From Eggerthellaceae bacterium UBA5906 (GTDB taxonomy: Bacteria; Actinomycetota; Coriobacteriia; Coriobacteriales; Eggerthellaceae): 20,048 nucleotides of DNA. Below, piece by piece: positions 6,594 through 16,016 of the stretch; within the stretch, counting starts at the first letter, position 1, and every line of letters begins with the position of its first letter. The translations under genes were made by a program, and so were the position numbers. The notes below the pieces were generated by a model that worked only from the letters and a program-made list of their open reading frames with translations, did not search any database and was not told the DNA's origin. The stretch covers positions 1 through 20,048 of the forward strand of contig DJEE01000127.1 in the NCBI GenBank assembly GCA_002431805.1, given 5' to 3'.

Positions 6594-8225
6594 GTGGCAC
6601 GCACGCGCTTCTCCAACATACTCCGCACGTTCAAGCCCAATGTCGCAGCGCTTGGCTACGCGCTGTTTCTTGCTATCAACGCCGCAAGCGTGTGGGGCGG
6701 CGTGTTCCCGTTTTTGCCCATGACGTTCCAAACGCAGGAAATCACGTTCTGGTTTTTCCTGGCGCAATCGCTTGTGTTCTCGCTGTGCTACTTCGCAAGC
6801 GCCGTGGGCGTGTATTACTTCCCTGGGCCTACGCGGCGATTCATGGTTATGCTGGCAAGCGTGCCGTACCTGCTTGGCTGGTGCTGTCTCATCGCCGCTA
6901 TCTATGTGCATGATGCGGCACTCGTGCTCGTGATGGCAGGCGGCGCATTGCTCGGCCTCGGCTCCGCAGGTTTTTACATGCTGTGGCAGCGCCTGTTCGC
7001 CAGCCTTGACGACGACCACGGCAACCACGACCTTATCCTGGGCACCGCCTTCGGCGCCATTCTGTACTTTGCACTGTATGCCATCCCGCAAGCGGTTACG
7101 GCGTTTCTGATTCCGCTGGTGTTCATGCCGCTGTTCGCCCTGGCCATTGTGTTGAAAAGCCGCGAAATCGACCTGAAGCAGCCCATGTTCGACGACGTTC
7201 CGCGTGAGCACCCGCAGGTGTACCGCCGCGTACTGCGCGATTATTGGCGCAGCGCCCTGTGCGTCGGCGCCATCGGGTTCTGTACCGGCGTCATGCGCGC
7301 GCTAGCCATCGGGGAACCGCAGGTCGGCAGCCTTGTGAACGTGTTATCCATGGTCGGGTGCCTTATCGCCGGCGTAGGCGTGCTAGTACTGTGGCAATTC
7401 AAGAACGTGCGCATGAACGTTACCAGCGCATACCGCGTTGCGTTTCCGCTGGTCATATCATCGTTTCTTGTGCTGCCATTCTGCTCGGTCGGCTACGCCC
7501 GCTGGCAGGCCGCCATCCTGTACGCCGTGTACAGCGTTGCCATCGTGCTTATGATGATCCAATGCGCCCAGGCATCGCGCGACCGCGGCATCAACCCTGT
7601 ATTCATCTACGGTTTCTTCGGCGGCATCGTGTACGCGCTGCATGACGTCGGTTTTCTGGCCGGCACATTCGCCGAACAAATCCGCGTTATCGGCATGGAG
7701 CCGCAAGCTATTGTGGCGTTAGTGGCCGTGTATCTGCTGGGTTTGATGTTCTTCATTGGGCAAGGCGGGTTCAAACGCGCGCTTGCCATGGGTGAAGCCG
7801 ACGATATCGAGCTTATGGCCGGTGTGCCTACCGAGGCTGACGCCATCGAAGAGCGCCAAATCGACCTTGACGCTGCCGAAGTAAACGCTGAAAAAGCCAG
7901 CGAAACAGCCACTCCCGCCGAGCCTGCCGTGCAAAAAGAGCAGCCACTGCCAAGCAAGCGCGACGACGGTCCCACGTATCAAGACCGCCTATCGAAGCAA
8001 GCTGCGCTCGTACGCCAGCATTACCGCCTATCCGCACGCGAAACGGAAGTCATGGAGCTTATCGCACGCGGCAACACCGTAGCCCGCATCGCCGAGCAGC
8101 TGGTGGTGTCGGAGAACACCATCCGCACGCACAGTAAGCGCATATACGCCAAGCTGGATATTCACAAGAAGCAGGAACTTGTCGACCTGCTGGAAACGTT
8201 CAACCCGAAAGACCTAAAGGAGTAG
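6594..8225 (+). CDS. LuxR-family regulator with a multi-span membrane domain
   Basis: A 543-residue protein. Residues 15 to about 400 contain roughly twelve hydrophobic segments arranged like a transporter-derived sensor. An acidic, Ala/Glu-rich linker of about 60 residues follows. A C-terminal LuxR/GerE helix-turn-helix occupies about 479-535 (LSARETEVMELIARGN, then the recognition region VSENTIRTHSKRIYAKL). Such membrane-LuxR fusions are common in Eggerthellaceae next to respiratory reductase operons. The start is a GTG with AAGGA five bases upstream. It is divergent from dmsA across a region with a candidate operator, so it most likely senses a substrate or redox signal at the membrane and controls the dms operon; this is inference. 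No receiver domain or kinase is seen. Confidence 0.88.
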   Translation: MARTRFSNILRTFKPNVAALGYALFLAINAASVWGGVFPFLPMTFQTQEITFWFFLAQSLVFSLCYFASAVGVYYFPGPTRRFMVMLASVPYLLGWCCLIAAIYVHDAALVLVMAGGALLGLGSAGFYMLWQRLFASLDDDHGNHDLILGTAFGAILYFALYAIPQAVTAFLIPLVFMPLFALAIVLKSREIDLKQPMFDDVPREHPQVYRRVLRDYWRSALCVGAIGFCTGVMRALAIGEPQVGSLVNVLSMVGCLIAGVGVLVLWQFKNVRMNVTSAYRVAFPLVISSFLVLPFCSVGYARWQAAILYAVYSVAIVLMMIQCAQASRDRGINPVFIYGFFGGIVYALHDVGFLAGTFAEQIRVIGMEPQAIVALVAVYLLGLMFFIGQGGFKRALAMGEADDIELMAGVPTEADAIEERQIDLDAAEVNAEKASETATPAEPAVQKEQPLPSKRDDGPTYQDRLSKQAALVRQHYRLSARETEVMELIARGNTVARIAEQLVVSENTIRTHSKRIYAKLDIHKKQELVDLLETFNPKDLKE

Positions 8226-8226
8226 C

Positions 8227-8910
8227 CTAGTTTGTGACGTCGCCGTCTTGGTTCAGGCTTATGGGATCGCCCACATACGTTGACGGCACGCGCACCAACG
8301 CCTTGAAGAAGTCCTTCGTGCGAGCCGGAATTTCACGGATGTCGTATTGCAGCTGCTTCTGATATTCGTGGTAATCGCTGGGCACGCCAACGGCTTGCAT
8401 CCCTAAGCTTTTCGCCGACCACAGCGCACGATACAGGTGATACGTTTGCGTTGCCACCACAATGCGTTCGCAACCAAACACGTACTTTGCACGATACATG
8501 CTTTCATACGTAGAAAAACCCGCATGGTCGCAGAAGATGTCCTCGCTTGGCACGCCCTTCGCAACCGCGTATTGCTTCATCACGCGCACTTCGTTATACG
8601 AAGCGGTGCCGTTATCGCCGCTCATAATCAGCTTGGGCGCAACGCCGGCAAAATACAACGCGATGCCGTCGTCTAGGCGGTCTTGCAAAATGCCCGAGGG
8701 CGTCCCATCGGCAAACACCGACGCGCCCAGCACTACAACGGCATCGGCGCTTTGAATGCTTGCCTCTTCCGTTGTCACAATGGAGCTTTTCGACCCCACA
8801 ATGGTAACAACATTCGTTACGGCAAACACCGCAACAACAGCCATCACCACAGCAAGGATCATATCAAGCACCCGCCTTAGGCATCCCTTATGTTTCTTCG
8901 CACAGCTCAT
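8227..8910 (-). CDS. SanA/YdcF-like DUF218 membrane-anchored protein
   Basis: A 227-residue protein with a basic N-terminus and one transmembrane segment at about residues 13-40, followed by a DUF218 domain outside the membrane. Landmarks are ADAVVVLGASVFADG, a GILQDRLDDGIALYFAG helix, the LIMSGDNG strand-loop, a YNEVRVMKQYA segment, and TYESMYRAKYVFG with TQTYHLYRALWSAKSLG. This resembles E. coli SanA, linked to envelope barrier function and vancomycin sensitivity at high temperature, though its biochemical activity is not established. The start at 8910 has only a weak GAGAG binding site. Its stop lies one base from that of the convergent luxR-type gene, with no terminator between, so the two transcripts probably overlap at their ends. 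Confidence 0.8.
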   Translation of the reverse strand: MSCAKKHKGCLRRVLDMILAVVMAVVAVFAVTNVVTIVGSKSSIVTTEEASIQSADAVVVLGASVFADGTPSGILQDRLDDGIALYFAGVAPKLIMSGDNGTASYNEVRVMKQYAVAKGVPSEDIFCDHAGFSTYESMYRAKYVFGCERIVVATQTYHLYRALWSAKSLGMQAVGVPSDYHEYQKQLQYDIREIPARTKDFFKALVRVPSTYVGDPISLNQDGDVTN

Positions 8911-8994
8911 AGGCTCTCGAGGTTAGCAAAGCACGAAAGCCCCCTGCAACCCCCTTCCCAGAACGGCGCAACAACGTCACCGAAACTTAACCGC

Positions 8995-9037
8995 AAAAAC
9001 AAACGAGCCCGAAAGCGCTTCAACATTTCGGAGCTCG
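8995..9037 (-). terminator. Intrinsic terminator on the minus strand
   Basis: On the minus strand, CGAGCTCCGAAA and TTTCGGGCTCG pair (one bulged base) around an 11-base loop and are followed by TTTGTTTTT. It lies 200 bases past the leuS terminator, so it either backs that up or ends a separate short minus-strand RNA made opposite the small peptide gene. Confidence 0.6.
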
Positions 9038-9070
9038 CGGAATATCAAGCCTTATTCCCGTTTTCCCTCA

Positions 9071-9079
9071 TGGTATGTT
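9071..9079 (+). promoter_or_regulatory. Candidate extended -10 promoter of the small peptide gene
   Basis: TGGTATGTT fits the extended -10 pattern (TG, one base, then TATGTT) about 60 bases upstream of the ATG at 9139. No convincing -35 box is seen. Confidence 0.3.
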
Positions 9080-9138
9080 CTTCGGACAGCGGTGCTCGTT
9101 CGAACCTTGGGCGACGCCTTCGAAGGGAGGTGATCGTC

Positions 9139-9291
9139 ATGGACTATCTGTTTGCTTTGGCAGCTATCTGCTCAATCGGATTGTTCCTCATAGATTTTAT
9201 AGTTTATGTCGAAGGGAGAGTGTCCACTCGGAACAAAAAAGGAGCGGTAGTTGCAGCTACCGCTCCCAAACCAAGTGCTTCGCCCGCCTAG
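9139..9291 (+). CDS. Small single-span membrane peptide (toxin-like)
   Basis: A 50-residue peptide preceded by an almost perfect Shine-Dalgarno, AAGGGAGGTGATC, ending five bases before the ATG. It begins MDYLFALAAICSIGLFLIDF, continues through a hydrophobic stretch to about residue 24, then turns basic and flexible (RVSTRNKK and an Ala/Pro/Ser tail). One membrane span with a short charged tail resembles the small hydrophobic toxins of type I systems and the holin-like toxin families, but I cannot assign a family. The last third of the frame overlaps the leuS terminator on the other strand, and the tail may be shaped by that. It is too short to be certain as a gene; the strong binding site is the main argument. 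Confidence 0.5.
   Translation: MDYLFALAAICSIGLFLIDFIVYVEGRVSTRNKKGAVVAATAPKPSASPA
9235..9266 (-). terminator. Intrinsic terminator of leuS
   Basis: On the minus strand a perfect 10-bp stem, GGAGCGGTAG with CTACCGCTCC, closes a 6-base loop and is followed by TTTTTT. It lies 75 bases after the leuS stop codon and within the 3' end of the small plus-strand reading frame. Confidence 0.9.
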
Positions 9292-9340
9292 CGTTTAACC
9301 TACGGGCACCGCTGTTGCCGCAATTATAGCATGCATGCCA

Positions 9341-11914
9341 TTACTTAGCCACGATGTTCACCAGGCGGCCGGGCACTACGATTACCTTCTTCAGGTCCTT
9401 GCCCTCAACGGCGGCCTTTACCGCCTCAAGCGCCACGGCTTTCACGGCTTCGTCTTCGGCATCTGCCGCAACCGTGATGCGCGCCTTTACCTTGCCGTTC
9501 ACCTGAACTGCCAGCTCAACCTCATCGTCTTTGGCCTTTTCCGGGTCAAACTCGGGCCAGGCTTGCGTGTGGACAGAATCCTCGTGGCCCAGCACGTCAT
9601 GCCACAGCTCTTCGGTCATATGCGGACAAATAGGCGCCAGCAGCTTCACCAGCACCTCGGCAATTTCGGTAGCGAACGCTTGCTCGTCGGCAGAAGCAGC
9701 ACGCTGCTCGGGCCCAACCTTGCGCAGGTAATCGCCCGTGGCGTTCACCAGCTCCATGATGGCGGCAATGGCGGTGTTGAAATTGTTGCGATCGAAGTCA
9801 TCAACAACCTTGCCCGCCACGCGATGACGTTCGCGCAGCAGCACCTTGCGAGCCGCGGCAACCTCTGCATCGCTCGCGCCGGCTTGGTACAGCGTGTCCT
9901 CGTCAGCAGTGCCCGCCAGGTCATTTACCATGCGCCACACGCGGTTGAGGAACTTGTGCATGCCCGCCAGGCCGTCCTCGTTCCACTGCAGCTCTTTATC
10001 GGGCGGAGCCATGAACAGGATGTATGCGCGCACAGCATCGCAGCCGTAGCCCGCAATCATCTCTTCAGGCGAAATGACGTTGCCCTTCGACTTGCTCATA
10101 ACGTCGCCGTGCTCGTCAAGCACCATGCCTTGGCACAGCAGGTTCTTGAACGGCTCATCGAAGTCCACCATGCCCATATCGCGCAGCACCTTCGTGAAGA
10201 AGCGGCTGTACAGCAGGTGCAAAATAGCGTGCTCGATGCCGCCGATGTACTGGTCAACCGGCATCCAGCGGTTCGTTTTAGCGCTGTCGAACGGCAGCTC
10301 GGTGTTGTGCGGGTCGGTGTAGCGCAGGTAATACCAGCTTGAACACGTGAACGTGTCCATAGTGTCCGTCTCACGACGAGCAGGGCCGCCGCACTTCGGG
10401 CACGTGCACTTCGCAAAGCCCTCGTGCGTTGCCAGCGTTTCGCCAGCCGCCAGGTCAATGTCCTCGGGCAGGCGCACCGGCAGGTCCTCTTCTGGCACCG
10501 GCACCAAGCCGCACTTGTCGCAGTAAATCATAGGGATGGGGTTGCCCCAATAACGCTGACGGGAAATCAGCCAATCGCGCAAACGATATTCAACCTTGCG
10601 GCGGCCACGGCCCATCGCCTCCAGATCGGCAACGATGGCCTCTTCGCCTTCGGAATGCTTGCCGCCCGTCAGGCCCGTGTACTTGCCGGACTGCACCAAA
10701 CGACCTTCAGCCTCCATGGCCGCATCCCAATCAACGCTGGTAACCACACGGTTCTGCTCGTCTTTGAGCTGCTCGAACAGCGGGTCATCGTCCTTCAGGA
10801 TGATGGGGATAATGGGCAGGTCATATTTCTTGGCAAACTCGAAGTCACGCTGATCGCCGCACGGCACGGCCATAACCGCGCCGGTGCCATAGTCGGCCAC
10901 GATGTAGTCGGCAACCCACACCGGCACCTTCTCACCGTTCACGGGGTTCACTACGTAACGGCCGGTAAACGCGCCGTGCTTTTCCTTGTTGCCCTGCGCG
11001 CGCTCAACCGCGGTGATCTTCTTTGCGTCTTCAACCACCTTCATAACGGCGGCTTCGTATTCCGTGCCTTCCACCAGGCCCTTCAAAATGGGGCTTTCAG
11101 GCGCCAGCAAGAAGAAGCTGCAGCCGAACAGCGTGTCGGCACGCGTGGTGAACACGGTAATCAGGTCGTCTTCCGTGGGGTTTTCAGGCGCGTTGCCTTG
11201 CTTGTCGCACAGCGCGAACTTCACTTCAGCACCCTCGGAGCGGCCAATCCAGTTCGCCTGCATCTGCTTCACGCGCTCGGGCCAGCCGTCCAGTTTGTCC
11301 AGATCGTCAAGCAGCTCCTGCGCGTAATCGGTAATTTTGAAGTACCACTGCGTCAGGTCGCGCTTTTCAACGGCGCTGTGGCAGCGCCAGCACTCGCCTT
11401 CGGTTACCTGCTCGTTCGCGAGCACCGTCTGGCACTTCGGGCACCAGTTCACCGGAGAATTGCGGCGCTCCACCAGACCGCGTTTCCAGAACTGCAGGAA
11501 AATCCACTGGCCCCAGCGGTAGTACTCCGGGTCGCACGCAACCACGGTGCGGTCCCAGTCGTAGGAAAGGCCCATGCGTTTGAAGCTGGCCTTCTGCGTT
11601 TCAATGTTCGCATACGTCCACTTTGCAGGATGGCTATGATGCTTGATGGCGGCGTTTTCTGCAGGCAAACCAAACGCGTCCCAGCCCATGGGGTGCAACA
11701 CGTCGAAACCGCGCATCTTGGAGTAGCGAGCAATCACGTCGCCAATGGTGTAATTGCGCACGTGGCCCATGTGAATGTCGCCCGAAGGGTACGGGAACAT
11801 CTCAAGCACGTACTTCTTCGGCTTGGTGTGATCCTCCGTAACCTTGTACAGGTTGGAATCCTCCCAAACCTTTTGCCAACGAGGCTCAATCTCGTGAGGG
11901 TTGTACTGTTTCAT
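9341..11914 (-). CDS. leuS: Leucyl-tRNA synthetase
   Basis: An 857-residue class I aminoacyl-tRNA synthetase that charges tRNA-Leu, close to the 860 residues of E. coli LeuRS. The ATP-binding HIGH motif appears as HMGH at residues 48-51, and the KMSKS loop as V-M-S-K-S-K-G-N with Met606. Between them lie a zinc-binding module with CPKC and CWRC and the large CP1 editing domain, which removes mischarged tRNAs. The C-terminal anticodon-binding and LeuRS-specific domains are complete. I chose the ATG at 11914 (sequence [14 protein letters not shown]), which is the usual family start, with AAGGAAAG upstream; an in-frame start at 11983 would overlap the promoter. It has its own promoter and terminator. 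No T-box leader is visible in the upstream 270 bases. Confidence 0.97.
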   Translation of the reverse strand: MKQYNPHEIEPRWQKVWEDSNLYKVTEDHTKPKKYVLEMFPYPSGDIHMGHVRNYTIGDVIARYSKMRGFDVLHPMGWDAFGLPAENAAIKHHSHPAKWTYANIETQKASFKRMGLSYDWDRTVVACDPEYYRWGQWIFLQFWKRGLVERRNSPVNWCPKCQTVLANEQVTEGECWRCHSAVEKRDLTQWYFKITDYAQELLDDLDKLDGWPERVKQMQANWIGRSEGAEVKFALCDKQGNAPENPTEDDLITVFTTRADTLFGCSFFLLAPESPILKGLVEGTEYEAAVMKVVEDAKKITAVERAQGNKEKHGAFTGRYVVNPVNGEKVPVWVADYIVADYGTGAVMAVPCGDQRDFEFAKKYDLPIIPIILKDDDPLFEQLKDEQNRVVTSVDWDAAMEAEGRLVQSGKYTGLTGGKHSEGEEAIVADLEAMGRGRRKVEYRLRDWLISRQRYWGNPIPMIYCDKCGLVPVPEEDLPVRLPEDIDLAAGETLATHEGFAKCTCPKCGGPARRETDTMDTFTCSSWYYLRYTDPHNTELPFDSAKTNRWMPVDQYIGGIEHAILHLLYSRFFTKVLRDMGMVDFDEPFKNLLCQGMVLDEHGDVMSKSKGNVISPEEMIAGYGCDAVRAYILFMAPPDKELQWNEDGLAGMHKFLNRVWRMVNDLAGTADEDTLYQAGASDAEVAAARKVLLRERHRVAGKVVDDFDRNNFNTAIAAIMELVNATGDYLRKVGPEQRAASADEQAFATEIAEVLVKLLAPICPHMTEELWHDVLGHEDSVHTQAWPEFDPEKAKDDEVELAVQVNGKVKARITVAADAEDEAVKAVALEAVKAAVEGKDLKKVIVVPGRLVNIVAK

Positions 11915-11957
11915 CGTCCATCTTTCCTTGACTGACGCGGTAATACACATGCTTGCC

Positions 11958-11963
11958 ATTGTA
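11958..11963 (-). promoter_or_regulatory. Candidate leuS promoter (-10 box)
   Basis: Minus-strand TGCTACAAT is an extended -10 element: TG, one base, then TACAAT. It would give a leader of about 37 bases before the leuS ATG. A clear -35 box is not seen. Confidence 0.45.
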
Positions 11964-12077
11964 GCAGGCCAATGTTTTCCCATGGCGAAAAAGCGGCAAC
12001 AACCCAGGCATCAAGAACAATGGCGGTTCGAGGTTGGAAAAATAGCAAAGGCCGCCCTGGCACTCAGAAATCGCTCA

Positions 12078-12112
12078 AAGCAAGAAAGACAGGATGCAAT
12101 CCATGCTTCCTG
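12078..12112 (-). terminator. Candidate terminator of eno
   Basis: On the minus strand, CAGGAAGCA and TGCATCCTG pair with one A-A mismatch around a 5-base loop, followed by TCTTTCTTG. It lies about 80 bases after the eno stop. The T-run is interrupted, so termination may be incomplete. The rest of 11984-12190 shows nothing else clear. Confidence 0.45.
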
Positions 12113-12190
12113 CAGTTGAAAGCGAAGTCAGGTGCCGGAGCGGCCCGCAGCGTCGAGCTGGTTCACCAGCCAACAGACCAGCGAAACGGT

Positions 12191-13561
<1,371 letters not shown>

Positions 13562-13624
13562 TCACCGCTTTACACGCGGGCACTCCGATGGGCGGCAAAA
13601 TGCATCAGTGCGCGGAGCTGCGTA

Positions 13625-14371
13625 CTATAGAAATGCCGCAATCATCGCAAACAGCAGCAAGCCAACGGCAAGGGCGGCCGCAGAACCAGCGCCAACTTGC
13701 ACGCGCTCCAAAGACGAGCGCACAACGCCAGGCGCGTCATAGCAGCGCGCATCCATTGCCACCGACAATCGGTCGGCTCTGCGAAACAGGTTTACAAACA
13801 AGGAAATGAACACCGACGCCCAGGCAGACAGCCGCGCAACCAGCCCGCCGCTAGAAAACGATGCGCCCCTGGAATACAAAGCGTCGTGCACTATGCAAAG
13901 CTCTTGAGCTGTCAGCGGGATGAAGCGCAAGGCCAAGCAGCACACCGTGGCTATGTCATCAACGGGAACATGGAGCAAGCGCAAAGGGCGCAGAAACCAG
14001 CACAGCGCGTTCGTTAGCATAGTTGACGTGGTGGTATATGCAAGCAGCAAGCTTGCAAGCACCAGCAAAATCATGCGCACGCCGTAAAAGCATCCGAGCT
14101 CAAACCCCGCATTTGCATTTATGGTTGCAAACAACACGGTGACTGCGGCCAAAACATATACGGGCAGCCCCATTTTCAGCACTCGGCCAGCAGGAATCCG
14201 CGACAGCGCAAGCAACGCGCAGAACGAAAGCGCAAGCAACGCCTGGCCTAGCCACGTCGCTTCAAGAAACAGTGCAACGGTATATGCAACAAGCAGCGTG
14301 ATTTTCACGCGCGCATCGCACCTATGCACGGGAGAAGAACCGGGAATGTATGCACTCACTTGCAAATTCAT
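13625..14371 (-). CDS. ecfT: ECF-transporter T component EcfT
   Basis: A 248-residue membrane protein, the transmembrane coupling subunit of energy-coupling factor (vitamin or metal) importers. It opens with MNLQVSAYIPGSSPVHRCDA and the conserved D-x-R-x-K region (Asp19-Ala-Arg-Val-Lys), then hydrophobic spans. The cytoplasmic coupling helices that contact the ATPases carry SRGA at 167-170 and DARC at 207-210; the family usually has an Ala-Arg-Gly in the second, so Cys replaces Gly here. In many Gram-positive genomes ecfA1-ecfA2-ecfT follow rplQ, but here no ATPase gene or S component is adjacent. The ATG at 14371 gives the family N-terminus; there is no Shine-Dalgarno, and a -10 box lies only seven bases upstream. 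Confidence 0.85.
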   Translation of the reverse strand: MNLQVSAYIPGSSPVHRCDARVKITLLVAYTVALFLEATWLGQALLALSFCALLALSRIPAGRVLKMGLPVYVLAAVTVLFATINANAGFELGCFYGVRMILLVLASLLLAYTTTSTMLTNALCWFLRPLRLLHVPVDDIATVCCLALRFIPLTAQELCIVHDALYSRGASFSSGGLVARLSAWASVFISLFVNLFRRADRLSVAMDARCYDAPGVVRSSLERVQVGAGSAAALAVGLLLFAMIAAFL

Positions 14372-14378
14372 GGAGCGA

Positions 14379-14384
14379 AGTATA
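14379..14384 (-). promoter_or_regulatory. Candidate ecfT promoter (-10 box, leaderless start)
   Basis: Minus-strand TATACT lies seven bases before the ecfT ATG, which would place the transcript start at or next to the start codon. A GCTGAC hexamer lies 17 bases further upstream as a weak -35 box. Leaderless mRNAs are frequent in Actinomycetota; that this is one is inference. Confidence 0.4.
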
Positions 14385-14474
14385 CCGCAGCCTCGCGTCA
14401 AGTCAGCGCAAGCAAGGTGTTCGGAAGCGTATGAACAAAATGCGCGACAGCAAGCACGCTAGAGGCACCACAAC

Positions 14475-14506
14475 GCAAAAAGAAAGGACCCCGAAGGGTC
14501 CTTTCT
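14475..14506 (-). terminator. Intrinsic terminator of the alpha (rplQ) operon
   Basis: On the minus strand a perfect 11-bp stem, AGAAAGGACCC with GGGTCCTTTCT, closes a TTCG tetraloop and is followed by TTTT. It starts 20 bases after the rplQ stop. Confidence 0.92.
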
Positions 14507-14526
14507 GAACGCGCATGCGAAACAGC

Positions 14527-15024
14527 CTATTCGGCCTTCTCCTCGGCAGCAGCCTCGGAAGCCTTAGCAGCTTCAGCCTTTTCCTCGGCCTTCGGCTCTT
14601 CAGCCTCAACCTTCTTCGGAGCAGCCTTCTTAGCAGCAGGCTTCTCGGCCTTCTTGGCTACCGGCTCGGTGCACAGCTCCATGATAACCATGGGAGCGTT
14701 GTCGCCCTTGCGGTTGCCCAGCTTCATGATGCGGGTGTAACCGCCCTGGCGGTCAGCGAACATGCCCTGCGCAACCTTCTCGAAGATTTCGCGGACCAGT
14801 TCCTTGTCGTTGCCCAGCGCAGCAATGGCCAGACGACGGCTATGCAGGTCGCCCTTCTTCGCCCAGGTGATGATCTTATCAACATCGGGACGAATTTCCT
14901 TTGCGCGGGACTCGATGGTCTTGATGCGGTCGTTCAGGAACAGCGCCTGCACCAGACTACGCTTCATGGCCTTGGTGTGGGCGAAGTCGGTGCCCAGCTT
15001 ACGGCCCTTGTAGTTATGCCTCAT
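14527..15024 (-). CDS. rplQ: Ribosomal protein bL17 with a long C-terminal tail
   Basis: A 165-residue large-subunit protein. Residues 1 to about 118 are the usual bL17 fold, starting MRHNYKGRKLGTDFAHTKAM and with MKLGNRKGDNAPMVIMEL near the end of the core. The last 45 residues are a low-complexity tail built from Lys, Ala and Glu, which is longer than in E. coli (127 residues) and typical of several actinobacterial versions. It is the last gene of the operon, 12 bases after rpoA with GGAGATACCT before the ATG. The tail is probably disordered on the ribosome surface. Confidence 0.96.
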   Translation of the reverse strand: MRHNYKGRKLGTDFAHTKAMKRSLVQALFLNDRIKTIESRAKEIRPDVDKIITWAKKGDLHSRRLAIAALGNDKELVREIFEKVAQGMFADRQGGYTRIMKLGNRKGDNAPMVIMELCTEPVAKKAEKPAAKKAAPKKVEAEEPKAEEKAEAAKASEAAAEEKAE

Positions 15025-15036
15025 TGTAGGTATCTC

Positions 15037-15987
15037 CTATTGCTTCAAATTGAGGTCCATGGAAATGAGCTTGTCCTTCACTTCCTCGATGGACTTCGCA
15101 CCAAAGTTCCTGATGTTCAGCAGGTCGTTCTCGGAGAACTCGACCAGCTGGCGCACCGAGTGGATACCGGCACGCTTCAGGCAGTTGTACGAGCGGACGG
15201 ACAGGTCGAGGTCTTCGATCTGCTTGTCCAGCTCGGCGTTCGACTCCTGACCCTCCGGAGCAAAGATGGACGGCACTTCGCCCTCTTCCTCTTCGGGGGT
15301 GCTGGTCAGGCTGAGGAACGCACCCATATACTGGTTGATGATGTTGGCGGCGCGGGTCACTGCGTCAATAGGAGCAATGGAGCCGTCCGTCTCAACTTCC
15401 AAAACCAGCTTATCGTAGTCGGTACGCTGACCCACACGGGTGTCGGTGACGTTCATCGTACAACGGCGAACCGGGGAGAACAGCGAGTCAACGTGGATGA
15501 CGCCGATGGGATCCTCGGTGCGCTTGTTGCGCTCGGCAGACACGTAGCCGCGACCCACGCCAATACGAACCGTCATGTCCAGCTGGCCGCCATCGGCAAC
15601 CGTAGCAATAACATGATCGGGGTTGACCAGCGTGAACTCGGTAGGAACCTGCAGGTCCGCACCAGTAACCACGCACGGGCCTTCAGCGGAAACGTGAGCC
15701 GTAGCCTCTTCCACGTCGTCGTTCAGAGCCGAGAACACCAGGCCCTTGACGTTCAGAACGATATCGGTGATATCCTCGATAACGCCCTCGGCCGTGGTGA
15801 ACTCGTGCTGCACACCTTCGATCTGGATGGCCGTCGCCTTAGCGCCATCCAAAGAGGACAGCAGAACGCGACGCATGCTGTTACCCAGCGTATAGCCGTA
15901 GCCACGCTCCAGCGGTTCCACGATGAAACGCGCAACAGTATCGTTGACTTCTTCCGTTGTTACCGTCGGCCTCATGAACTCTGTCAT
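15037..15987 (-). CDS. rpoA: RNA polymerase alpha subunit
   Basis: A 316-residue protein. The N-terminal assembly and dimerisation domain (about residues 1-230) includes ERGYGYTLGNSMRRVLLSSL, the most conserved part of alpha. An acidic, flexible linker follows near EEEEGEVPS, and the C-terminal domain (about 255-316) has the helix-hairpin-helix DNA and activator contact region with LKRAGIHSVRQLVEFSENDL and NFGAKSIEEVKDKL. The linker is rich in acidic residues. The ATG at 15987 has an AAGGAGG site ten bases upstream. Position between rpsD and rplQ is standard. Confidence 0.98.
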   Translation of the reverse strand: MTEFMRPTVTTEEVNDTVARFIVEPLERGYGYTLGNSMRRVLLSSLDGAKATAIQIEGVQHEFTTAEGVIEDITDIVLNVKGLVFSALNDDVEEATAHVSAEGPCVVTGADLQVPTEFTLVNPDHVIATVADGGQLDMTVRIGVGRGYVSAERNKRTEDPIGVIHVDSLFSPVRRCTMNVTDTRVGQRTDYDKLVLEVETDGSIAPIDAVTRAANIINQYMGAFLSLTSTPEEEEGEVPSIFAPEGQESNAELDKQIEDLDLSVRSYNCLKRAGIHSVRQLVEFSENDLLNIRNFGAKSIEEVKDKLISMDLNLKQ

Positions 15988-16016
15988 GTTGGGTAAGCCT
16001 CCTTACTATCGCGCGA

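Larger units (their letters stand above)
8995..9189 (-). ncRNA. Possible antisense RNA opposite the small membrane peptide gene
   Basis: On the minus strand, TGGACA (9221-9226) and TATAAA (9196-9201) form a possible promoter, with a longish 19-base spacer. An intrinsic terminator lies at 8995-9037. An RNA between them would be about 195 bases and would cover the ribosome binding site, start codon and leader of the 50-aa peptide gene on the plus strand. This is the geometry of type I antitoxin RNAs. No expression evidence exists here, so the call is tentative. Confidence 0.25.

Noticed and set aside
9335..11935. Long plus-strand frames (335 and 503 codons) opposite leuS
   Set aside because: Antisense shadows of leuS, rich in His, Arg, Leu and Val with no recognisable domain.
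11915..12190. T-box leader upstream of leuS
   Set aside because: I looked for the conserved T-box sequence and antiterminator/terminator pair and found none; the likely leader is only about 37 bases.
14515..15996. Plus-strand frame of 493 codons opposite rplQ and rpoA
   Set aside because: Antisense shadow of two ribosomal-operon genes; composition follows the opposite-strand codons.
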